From Echinometra lucunter (taxonomy: Eukaryota; Echinodermata; Echinoidea; Camarodonta; Echinometridae): a stretch of DNA of 64,000 nt. How positions within the stretch are numbered: the first letter of the stretch is position 1; every line of letters starts with the position of its first letter. Below the pieces are notes generated by a model. The model worked only from the letters and a program-made list of their open reading frames with translations. It ran no database searches and was not told the origin of the DNA. The position numbers and the translations under genes were made by a program. The DNA lies in contig CM057165.1 of NCBI GenBank assembly GCA_029962745.1, positions 3,378,340 through 3,442,339 on the forward strand, read 5' to 3'. Shown here piece by piece: positions 32,617 through 44,500 of this stretch.

Positions 32617-33412
32617 AATGAAGAGTAAAATGCTGATTTATTCCTTGTAGTGTATTGAATACGGCCCCAGGTCTCTGTGGCTGAATGACTCAAACAAATC
32701 ATGTATCAAATTCAATGACAAATGACCCAATTGTAGCAAAAATTGTGTAGAAAATTTCAGGGATGTTATGGATATTTATCATGATTTCATGGAAAAGAAA
32801 AGAAACTTCTTAGCTTACAAATGGGCAAAATGAGCACAAAATTTTGACTGTATAACCAAATTCAGTGAACTAATCTGAAATGGCAAGTCAATCTGATCAT
32901 TAATTTATCTCTAGACTTTATTTCTTAAGCAATTGCATACAAAGACATGAATTTTAACAATATATCTTGAAGTACTTCAGCTGATAAGTGCAAGCTGCAT
33001 AACAACATGTACAGTATACCGGTTACCAAGAATTAGACAGTATTGTAAATGGGCACATAGAGGCTCACTGCATGAAGCCATTAGAAAACTTAGACCCACA
33101 GGCACCATGAGCAATAAAGTAAACCAAAACCTAGTCAAGTCGTTTTTTAAATCAAAGCTAAGACAAAATAAAATAGATCACCGAAATTTGAATGGAAATG
33201 GACACAGAATAAGAAGGTTATGCCTACATGAATTTTTTTGTTTTTGACACTACCATAGCTATTGGTGATATACTTTGTGGATAACTCTCAATATGTTTTG
33301 TACACAGAATTTCACATATTCCTTACTACCTTGAAGAACACATGTTTTCATTGTCCTTATCCCAAATATGTTGTGGAGAAAACACTCCTACATTATATAT
33401 CCTGAGTTTGGC
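32617..33412. other. Intergenic AT-rich DNA, no gene seen
   Basis: No domain, splice-supported exon or clear element recognised. ATTGAATACGGCCCC near 32653 mirrors CCTGTATTCAATT at 32280, hinting that a MITE spans the duplication edge. Confidence 0.5.
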
Positions 33413-33682
33413 TTAACCCTAAAAAGACTGGGTTATTTTAGAGGTATTGAGGACTGGGGGGGGGGGGGGGGGGGGGGCATGATGGCCCCCCGCGACAAGA
33501 CCGATCGACGCAAAATTTTGCAAGGATATTAATGATCGCGTAAGAAGACAAATCCATCATAATTTTTTATGTTTATTTTTTCAACTTACGTTATAATTTA
33601 TGCTAATTATATGCATAAATCACATTTTGAGTTATGATTATGTAATGAAAGGCCCCCTCCCCCCCCATCTTTTTAGGGTTAA
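33413..33682. mobile_element. TTAA-flanked MITE with CCCTAAAAAGA ends
   Basis: TTAACCCTAAAAAGACTGGG at the left and ATCTTTTTAGGGTTAA at the right. TTAA target duplications suggest piggyBac-type mobilisation. Contains a poly-G run of about 21 bases (33457-33477) and a short C-run near the right end. Confidence 0.85.
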
Positions 33683-33950
33683 GAAAACCTGCAAATCTTC
33701 AGCAAAATGAAAACGACTGTCTGTTTATGTGTTAAAAGCATATTCAGAGTTGTCCAGAGCACAATGTCATTAACAGCTACATGTATGGTAGTGTGAAAAA
33801 ATGTCATACAGAAAATTTCATACAGCCAGAACTTTCTTATTCCATGTCCAGTTTCATTCAAATTTTCGCTGATCTGTTTTATTCCATCTTGATTTAAAAA
33901 CTACTTGACTTGAGGGTGTGTGTTTCCTTCAGTGATGCAGAGCCTCAGTT

Positions 33951-34477
33951 ATGCTACGTTCACACCTTTGCATATTTGGCTTGCGTATTTCTGCATACTG
34001 ATGGAACGCAGACATAAGCAGTCATACCCAATAAAGCGCAATGAAACATGCTCTCATCGTACTCAACACGCAGGCTAGCACATAGACCTGCACTAGTCGC
34101 TCACTAGTTTTAAATTTTTTTTAATTATCACAAGCAAGCGCAAGGTCAAATCGTCTCTTTTTTGGAGCACTTGCCATTGCCTATAGCTGCGTTTCTTGCA
34201 TGATTTACCTTGCTTTAGCTTCTTGTTATTTGCATGAATGCGGGTAATGTTGCGCTGTTGCTCGCACATCACTCGCAGCAGCAAGAACCGCTGCGTTAGC
34301 GCTCGATATACTGCGAGTTTAGCTCATACGCCATTTGCTCTGTATGAGCAGCATAATGCGAGCTAGATACGCAGTAGTGACTGCTCGCGTCAATTTTGCT
34401 GCATATTGCTGGGTACGGCTGCAAATCGATAGCACAGCAGTACGCAAGCCAAATACGCAGAGGTGTGAACGTAGCAT
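33951..34477. mobile_element. MITE with ATGCTACGTTCACACC ends
   Basis: ATGCTACGTTCACACC(T)TTGC...TTTGGCTTGCGTA on the left is mirrored by TACGCAAGCCAAATACGCAG...GTGTGAACGTAGCAT on the right, about 45 bp. The interior is rich in GC-containing palindromes (GCGAG, CTCGC). Confidence 0.9.
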
Positions 34478-34908
34478 TACACTGCTACAGGTTGTTACAC
34501 ATGCATATTTCTTTTCAGAGAACACCAATCGACAAAAAACATTCTGCTCTTGTACGTTAAGGGATCCATGTCACTATAAGCTATAAATAATACTTCAATA
34601 AAAATTGGAATTTCAAATATACTCTCAAGAAACATAAAGCCTACTAGCGAGTAGACAAGTCGAAGTACAAGCGTCTATGAATCAGGATGTTTGCAGAATT
34701 GAACAGTCATTCAATTCCGTGCACTGTCGTCTTATGCTATCCTTCATTTTCTACAAACTCCTTAACCTTTAACCCAGTTTGAAAAAAAAATTGAGATTGT
34801 TTTATACCTACTAGTTGCACATAAAATAGTTTTGCAGGCGATTGGTACACTTTGAATGTATTAATGTTGTCTGTCATTCTGGTAGAGTTGCATTGTACAG
34901 TTATCTAA

Positions 34909-35172
34909 GGTATCTTAGGAAAATGCCATGATGTAAAAAGGAGCGTCCAGAACGCAAATGGAAAATTATTGAAAATCATATTTTTCAAACACGGATTGAT
35001 AATTACATGCATAGCATGTAGACCTTGAAAACTGATATACAATCCTCCTGCAGCATGATCTTGGCTAAAATTTCATTCCAATAAAGTCATAACAGATATT
35101 TTAATTTTTGCACTGTTGCATTTTGTGTTCTGGACGCGCCTTTTCAAACCACAGCATTTTCCTACAATACCT
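34909..35172. mobile_element. MITE with GGTATCTTAGGAAAATGC ends
   Basis: Left arm GGTATCTTAGGAAAATGCCA...GCGTCCAGAACGCAAATG is mirrored by TTTGTGTTCTGGACGCGCC...GCATTTTCCTACAATACC. It lies about 210 bp past the SIN1 stop codon, possibly inside the 3' UTR. Confidence 0.85.
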
Positions 35173-35383
35173 AAGCATTAGATATGTATAGAAATTGTCG
35201 TAACGACCCTCAGATTCAGTTATTTACTTCAAAGTCTACCATACATGCAATTTAGTCTAGAATATTGAAGGTCTGTTCTTTTTGTGCATGATTCTCTTTC
35301 AAAACAGTTCAAATAAACATATAAAAATCAATCAAAATGTTTACACCTAGAATATTACCTAAGAATAAACTTGTAAAATGATG

Positions 35384-35580
35384 CTATTTATCATGTGATT
35401 TTCTACTGTGTCTCCTCTCTCTCCACAGCGTGTAGTCGTTTCGTACGGAGCTTGCTCGAAGCTCAAGAATATGATTGATGCGGTTGACAATCTGCTTGGT
35501 GAGGTTGGTACCAGTCTCAAAGTCGTAGTGTTTGAACTCATGGTTAGGACTCTTGAACGTCAGGCGGAATGTGGACTTTC
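35384..35580 (-). CDS. MAPKAP1: SIN1 last exon: PH domain C-terminal part and stop
   Basis: Acceptor CTAATCCTCCAG; begins [20 protein letters not shown] and contains [18 protein letters not shown], the final PH helix. Reads through to TAG at 35384-35386. The tail is shorter than in vertebrates. Confidence 0.9.
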
Positions 35581-38500
35581 CTGGAGGATTAGAAGGGAAA
35601 GGATCAGATAAGATTAGATTAGATCAGATTAGACTAATGTGGATTTAATTAATGAGGTTTTACTTCATGGTGAGATGGATTCTTATTTCAAAGTTATAGT
35701 GTTTGAACTTGTGGTTGAGACTCTTGAACGTTAGGTGGAATGTGGACTTACCTATAAGGTTAGAAGGGAAAGGAGCAGATAAGATTAGATTAGATCAGAT
35801 TAGACTAATGTGGATTTACTCAATTAGAATTTGTATGGTGTGATGGCTTTTCATCTCTAAGTCGTAGTGTTTGAATGCAGACTCTTGAACGTCAGGCGGA
35901 ATGTGGACTTACCTACAGGATTAGAAAGGAAAGGATGAGATTAGATTAGATAAGATTAGATTAGATTAGACTAATGTGGATTTACTCAATTAGAATTTGT
36001 TTGGTGTGATGGCTTTTCATCTCTAAGTCGTAGTGTTTGAATGTAGATTCTTGCACGTCAGGCGGAATGTGGACTTACCCATAGGATTAGATTAGATTTA
36101 GATTTAGATTTGGATTTTATTAGATTAGATTAGAAGGGTTAAGATAGAATGAAATTCGAATGGATTTGAAAATCTGTATTTGAATGTGGACTTATCTGGG
36201 GATAAGCTAGGAAAAAAAATTCAATTCATTCAGTTTGGAATGAGATTAATTCAGATTGTACATTCCATTAGTTTGGGGTCAATTAGATCAAAATCAACTG
36301 GATTAGATTATAATTAGATTATAATAAATTGGACTGGCTTTATTAAGTTTCACTTTAAATCAATTTAAATCAAAACCGATATGTATGGATTAGGTTGGAC
36401 TGGACGAAAGTAGCCAAGTCTAGTCTGGTATAAAGATTAAATTGGATTGGATTGAATAACATTAAATTGGTTTGGATTAGATAAAATTATGTGAAAAGAG
36501 TTGAATAAGATCAGATCCAATGAGGTTATAGACAACTGTCCTATTTGCTAAAGTATTATGAATCTCTCATTCCCATTAAAACAATTTAAGGAGTTATTAC
36601 AATGAGCAAATTTGCCTATTTATAAAGACAACAACCTCCTGAAACTCTGCTCGAGTCGAGTCCTTTTTTAACCCATAACAATACAATGTCTTCTTTTAGT
36701 GACAATTCTGTATTATCTCTGGACCCAGAATGCGAGGAATTATACATTACACATGAACAGAAAGAGAAAAATTCAAGTCCATTTCAAATACAGTAAGCTT
36801 TGCTGTTCTCAAAAACTAATCATTAAACTAGAATAAGAGCAAATCAAATGTAACTAGTCAGTAAATTCGTAATGCAATGAAAAATATATACCTAATCAAT
36901 ATTTTTGTATGCAAGTTGGCAATATTCCTTTTTCCAATTTTTGCAATTTTTATTCATCTTGGTTCATGCTATTAAAATTTTTAAAGCTTACTAGGAGTGG
37001 GACATTAATTGGTGCCAATTTGATGAGGAGAACTGATTAAATTAGATTTGAATAGAACTTTGTACCGCTATGGATTAACTTCAATATGGTTCCCCTTTCA
37101 CAAAGCAAGTTGCAATAACTGTGATAAGCTACTGAAATCCTTGAAACTGATTGGTTGAAAGCAAATTTGTCACAGAAATGTGGCATTTGTTACTGATAAC
37201 AAGTTTTATGAAACGTGGCCTGGTGATACTTATAGCAAAAACCCTGAGGGAGTATGATATGGTTTCCTCTATTCTGCCTGCATTTATTCATACCTGATGG
37301 TTTATCATCTGTGATGTTACAGAAGGCGAGTCTGTCGGATTCGATGGAGACGGCCTTCTGCTTGCCCCAGAACTTGGCTGGTGTGTTCCTGGGTTGGGCT
37401 ACTGGGTCGATCTCAATCTTCTCCCCTGAGATACCTTGACAAAGAAAAGGGGGATGAAAAAAAGGAGAACGTAACTAACAGACCCCAAAATAGTATGGCA
37501 CTATACTATCATATTCCATGTTAATGTGGATGAGATTTATGGTTCACCATGTGGTAAGTCCTGAAAAGAACTGCTTAGTTAGAGTGGGGGAGAAGAAATG
37601 GAGAGGCAAGGTAGAGAGTAAAAGAGAGTGGACAGTATCTTTCTTGAGAAAGAGTGAAGTCCTGGAAAGGACTGTAAACCCGATGAGAAGGCGATGAGGA
37701 GAGAAGGCTCGTCAGTCTGGACAGCCTGACTTCCATATTATCAATTGTTATTTTGAGAAGCAGTGAAGCACTTGATTGGCCCACTGGAGCTCTCAGTGAA
37801 AGTCTGCTGCTCAGCATAGTCAACTTTTTTCCACTAAAGAATAATGAGACTCTTGTTCACATTTTGCATTATATGTAAAAACAACAACAACAAAACCCAC
37901 AACTGCTATTACGTGGCAGCATCCATCAAAAATTTGTTTATTCATTTTCAAGCAGTAAACAAGTATGTACATGTAGCAACTGCCGGATGCATAGTTGTAA
38001 CTTTGCATGGGGATTTAGGGATGGGGACACTTCTGTCCCATGCCCTCCTTTTTCGACTTGATGCCCTTTTTTGTTTTTCTTAGAAAATTGTCTGATATTT
38101 GAGTCCCCTCTTTTATGAACTCCTGGATCTGCCCTTGCAAAGGTTGATGCCTGGAGTCTGTTAGAGCAAAGTGAAATATTAAGATCTAAATACAGTGGCT
38201 TGAAACAACATAGCAGAGCAGGGCAGTTACAGTCCACAGAAATGAACAGATAAACTTTAAAGAGCAGCTTAAGTTCTGGGAAAGATGAAAGATAATTTGT
38301 GAGCTTTCTCATTCTTTCCATGTCAGTTAGGAAGAATAACAAATGCCCTAATATTGAAAATATGACAGGACAAAGCTGAAAAGTTCAGGGATAACAGTCA
38401 TTCTAGATTTGTGTGTGGTCCCATATATACATTTCTATGTGCAGTGTAGCAAGTACCTTTTGGGGGAAAGTAAGTGAATTTCTTATCAGTTCGGTAATCT

Positions 38501-41500
38501 CCAAATCTCACACTAGACACCTGTGTTAATATACAACTAATCTAACTCTCCCATTTGCTTTGGAACAGTTTCTTTCACATTATGATCACATGACCAGAAC
38601 TCCAGTTTATCTTTAAGATACTATGTTTGGGACAAAGGAAGATGAGCTGAAGTCACTTCCAACCAACTGAAACGAAGCATATGCAAGAAGGAAACATGTG
38701 TGGCATGGAGAAAACGTGACCATCCTGAGCTGAAATCATGAACTAATTACCAAATATCCAAACCAGACCACACCGTGCATCCCGTTCTTGGTTCAAGCCT
38801 TCACTCTCAAGAAGGGAAGAAACTTTAAACATGTTCTGAATGAAGATGGATGTTTTGATGTTTTATCAGGCTTCAGGTTAAATTTAACTGAGGGAGCAAA
38901 GTAAAACACACAGAAGTAAGGACTTGTATCAGCCTATTTCCCACTTGTTTCATGCACTGTCAGCTCACGAGAATGAAGTCGAAACCAATTTTGCTGTCAG
39001 GAGCGATTGCCGACTCTCTGTATAGAGGGAGACATTTATCTTTCCCAGGCATCCTTCCACATGCTGCAATGCATATGCTGTAGGTCATATTTGGATATCA
39101 TCAGCATTCAACTCTACTACATCAATCAGGAAAGTTTTACATTACATTTGTGGTTTGGCTCAATAACTTTTGATGGAGAGCCCTAAAAACATACCAAATA
39201 CACGAGCAGAAAGAGCCAAAAATTCTTATACTGTCCCCATTTTTGGTGAATCAGTATTTGAAATTTGATGCTAAAAATTTCTTCCAGGAAAATATGCACT
39301 AAAATTCTTAAATTATGATGTAAAGTAAAAAATCATTGTATTTTCATGCAAATTGGCAACATTTTTGTACGTTTTCAAGAAACTTTCCATCAGTTCATAT
39401 TCATTTCATGTACATGAACTATCGTAATAAAAATGTAGCAATTAAGAAAAGTACTAGTGTTGCCAATTTGATGAAGAAATGCTGAGCAAATTAGGCTTAC
39501 ATTAGTTGTGCATGGGTTAATGATTTGAAACCACTTATATCTTTCACTGATTCAAAACAATCTTTTTCATAACAGGTTTAGTGCTCTAAAACATGTGTAC
39601 CTTATTAAAAATAGTCATCGAGAAAAACTTGGACATCAGGTTAAATTTATCTTAGGGTCGGGAGTAAAACAAACAGAAGTAAGAACTTGTAGCAGCTTGT
39701 TTCCCCCTTGTTTGATGTCCTGTCACCTTGCTAGGATGAAATCAAAACCAATTTCACCATCAAGAGCGGTTGTTGACTTGTCGAAGCAAAGTTGAATATC
39801 ACATGACTACAGAGGGAGACATTTACTCTTTGTCCCTTTCAATTTTCATTCATTTCTACAAAGATCAACAAGCAGTAAAAAAAAAAAAAAAAAAAAATCA
39901 GAAGAGCTTTGTCTCTCCATACTCTTACATGAGTTTTAAAGTACATTTATCACAGTTTTTATATCTCTGTAGGCAAACTTTTACAGAAGACATATTATCA
40001 TAAAAATTTATATCATGCATTGGTAGGGCAACAGGAATGTACATGACAACAGAACATTTAATTCCAGTACTGCTGTAATCTAGTACTAACAGAGAGACAG
40101 AAAGAGAGACAGGAGATGGAAAAAAGAAGATATAAGAAGGATGACTTTCATTAAAATGACTGAAGTTTTTAAAGATATTCAAAAGAGGACAAGTTAAGTA
40201 AATTGGAATTAAAGCAGAAAAGAAGACAAATTACAAAGTACATAAAGCATTGCTAAACATTGTTGACACTTTCACAGATAAACTGTCTAAACATTTCCCC
40301 TGTGACAGATGAGCAACTCCTAAGAGTGTTTGGACGGAGTGATAGATAATGTATGTATAGTATCAGTTAAACATAATTGACCCTTCCACTGATTCACTGT
40401 CTAAACACTTCCCTTGCGACAGATGATCAACTCTTGTGAGTGTTCGGATGGATCAAGTGTCCACAGGAAGGCGGGAGACCAATTCTAGGTTAACATTCGC
40501 TTCGTTTAATTGCTTTCAACATTTGTAGGTCTGGCTTTGATCGCAGTAAAGGATGCACGCAAAACGAACTGTCAACTGATAAAAAGTCGTAGTTCTGCAG
40601 AAATCTAGACTTTCACATTGTAGCATTAAGTATGTTAATTGTCAAAGACAGGAAAAAAAAATCAATACCTTATTTACCCCTCCCCCATAACATGTACATG
40701 TAGACCAAAAAGGAATGAGAAACTGTCACCAACTTTCACGATGAGTCTGCAACTCTTTGCCATCCAAAATTAATTTTCCAAAATAGTCTATCTTTAAATC
40801 AATCTTCCTCCCATACATGTATTTTCTCTTCTTTATATCTAAACTATATCAAAATGAATATTCAGGCATTCCAAAAGCTAAAATTGTTTTACAAATGAAA
40901 AATCTACAAAAAGCATGCCTTATACATTTCCACACCTTTCTACTCATAATGCCATTTATACAGGATTTTACCTTATTTTCTTTCAGCCTGTTTACTCAGT
41001 CTAACTAATAATTTTGCTTTAGCCCCCATTCCCTTTGCTGGAATGAAATATATTTTGAATGCATTCCCTGTCAATTCTTAAAGGAGAATGAAACCCAGAC
41101 ATCAGTGTGCTTCCAGTAAATGCAGAAAAACAAGAAGAATAAACAGTGAAAGTTTGAGGAAAATCGGACAATCTGTTCAAGAGTTATGAACTTTGAAAGT
41201 TTAAGTTAATCCTTATTATAGGGATCTTTAAATTGGCAACTTTGCCAGCATCTGTGATGTCATCGTGGACAACTCTCACTTCATTTTGTACACAGAATTC
41301 AACATTTTCTTTATTTTCAAGAGAAATAAAATTTCTTTTGATTTATTGTTTGAGTATGACATGGCTATATCAATTCTGTAAGCATATTGTGAAGAATTAT
41401 GTTGATTCCTGACTTGCAATTTCATATAAATCAAATTTTTTGAAAAATTATGTACAAAATGAATTGAGATTTGTCCATGATGACATCACAGTTCCTGTCA

Positions 41501-44500
41501 AAGTTGCCAACTCAAGGATCCTCATAATAGGGATTTACTGAAACTTTCAAAATTCATAACTCTTGAACAGATTGTCCGATTTTGCTCAAACTTTCACTGT
41601 TTACTCTTCTTGGTCATCTCCATTCACTTAGAGCACACTGATGCCTGGGTTGCATTCTTCTTTAACCCATTCGTGACAGAGAGTCCACATTATGTGGTTT
41701 GGCCTAATAACTTTTGATGCAGAGCTCTAAAAATCATACCAAATACATGAGCAGAAAGAGCAAAAAATTCTACACTTACTGTGCCCATTTTTGTTGCATC
41801 AATATTTGTTGTTTGATGCTGAAATTTTTTTAAAGGAAAACAAGCATTAAAATCCTTAAATTGGCAATGCGATGAAAATGTTAAAATTACTGTTTTTCCC
41901 TGCAAATTGGCAACTTTATGACTTCTCATCATACATTCTGTCAATTTATATTTATTTTAGATACATGATGTTTTATAAGAAAAATGTTGGTATTGCTAAT
42001 TTGAAGAATAAAAGCTGATCAAATTAGGCTTTAAATAATTCCTGTCACGAAAGGGTTAAGCCCATGGCAATGCCTACAGGAACTAGTAAGCTTCTGTACT
42101 ATGCATATGGCAATGAGGGGGATTCAGTAGTCAAAGAGTTAACAGAATTGGTAATTTTTAATGTCAAATCTTGCAATTTTCATTTACATCAATTCATGTT
42201 TTATAATTTTTTTTTCAAACTATATAGAAATTAGAGTGTGCTGCCAATTTGAGAAGAGAAAGCTGATTAATTTAGACCTGAAGGAAACTCTGTACTGTTA
42301 TAATGTGTAAAAGGAGTAATCTCTACATTTCTATGCAATCATCTTGCAATCCTTTTCATTGCTTCCCTTCCCCATCTTCATGGTATTTGCAGCTCTGCGG
42401 GTGTTTCACAAAGCTGTGTGCAAAGTTACTCATGACTTTAAAAATGACTTGAATATGGAAAGCCAAATAGGATTCTCAGTCATTTTTAATTGCATGAACT
42501 AAAGTTCAAATATTTATGTTGATTACCATTATTACAATGAACAAAACATTTTTAATGCCAGGTATAGTTCTTGCCAACAATTCAACTGTGATTATGGGAA
42601 ATACAATCAAACTAGAGGGAAAAACTGTAAGCAATCCATTTGGCTGTTCATAGTTAAGTTGTTCTTAAAGTCATGAGTAACTTTATGCACAGCTTTGTGA
42701 AACACCCCCTAGGTTCTGTGATTAGAAACAGAATGGACCTTGAAGTGTATCCCTACCCCTCCTCTATCTATCTCCTGGGAAGACACAAGAAACATATTTC
42801 ATAGGGTGGGTTTGGCCCTCCTTGATTCAATTTCCTATTTTTCATACTTTTGACACAATTATGTGACAAGATGTACGAATAAACAGGGATTAAGTTGACT
42901 AATATGTGACTAATCTATTCTCTCTTTTTACTTGTTTGGAAGAAATGTGGCTCAACATCTGGAAGGAGTTCCATGATTCCTCAGTCTTGCAAAGCAATTA
43001 TGCAGATAAAGATGCGTTCCCATTGGAAATAGTCCTTATAAAAGAAAGCTTCACCAAATCAGAACATGCCTCTTTTGAAATTAATACCAAATATGTGTGA
43101 TTTACCTCAGCTTTATCAGGAGTGGATTAGGGAAATGGGATGGGGATAACCTGTCACTGTGTCTGTCAGATCCTTTGGAAATTTAGCCCACCCATTCACT
43201 CCTGCAAACTGGGGGAGTGAGGTAAGCAATTACGGATTCACCTTATAAAGACTGTATCGTCTCATTAAAGTGATTACACAATGGTAAAAAATATTTTGAT
43301 ATATGATCAAGAATAGAATTCTAAGAAACATTACATTAAAAATATGATGATTTTCAATCGAAATCAATGCATTTTGGCTAATTTTATCATAAAAAGTCAA
43401 GAGCTGACCCAAAAAAAATTTGAGGATGAGGTATGACGTAAAAGTGGGTACCCAGCTTCGCGCATTGCAGTTGTGCTGCGCGCTAGACTGTACAATATGT
43501 ATTATACCTTGCGCGCATTTTGCTAGAAGTGCGCGACAAGGTACCCACCTTGACGTCATTTTGACGTAAAAGTGGGTACCCAGTTGAAACTGGGTCACAG
43601 CTGAGGGGTCAAAAATATCCTGAAATCTTACGACATTTGGGGGTTTCCTTGGCAACACGACTTTTAAAAAAACTTTAGATAGATGATTTTCTGCTAACAA
43701 AATCATGCTCTTTCAAATGAGCTAACATTGTTTCAGCATTGGGTACCCCCTTTAAGGAGGCACAATAGCTCAGTTGTTATAGGACACTGGTCTCATAATC
43801 CAGTGACCTGGGTTCAAAACCAAGTCGATGCGATAGTGCCCTTTGGTAAGGCATTAATCCTCATTACCAGGTCCCTTGGAAAGGACTTAAGGCCATCAGT
43901 CCTCTGGTTGCTTACTCATTATAAGCATGCACACTTTCTTAACAGTCTGGTAAAACAAATCAATAATCAATAACCAATTTTTGTAAAACCTTCTCCTGGG
44001 CAGTCACTAACTTTGCCTAAGGTAATTCATGTCTGCCAAAGTCTATTAGTGGTGTGCAGGGCTTGAACCCTGAACCCTGCAATTTACAGTCCAGTGACTT
44101 ACACTCAACCACAGAATCTCCATCAAATCAGATGGTATAATAGCATAAGTTGCAAAAACCTAGAAGGAAATATCTTTTCCGTGAGTGTGTCCTACCTAAT
44201 ATGGAATGGCTTCCTGAAGTGTATAACCTTTGATTCCTTAAGAAATTGTGTGAAAATGTTTCTGTCTCATTCTTAATTATTTCTAAATGCACCTTGATCA
44301 TTCCACAGAGTGGATTTGGTGCACTCAGGTTTACATTTATTATTATCATCATTATTACCATCATCATTTTTATCATCAGCATTATCATTATTCCTTGAAA
44401 ATAAAATAAAAACAACAAAACAAACAAACAACAACAAAAAAACAAAATCAGAAGCCTTGGTAACAAACCTAGCTGAATCTCTGTGGCAGGTCTAAGCTTG

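Noticed and set aside
35359..35541. Minus-strand 60-residue frame starting [10 protein letters not shown]
   Set aside because: Overlaps the last SIN1 exon in another frame; the PH-domain frame is the one with family similarity and phase continuity.
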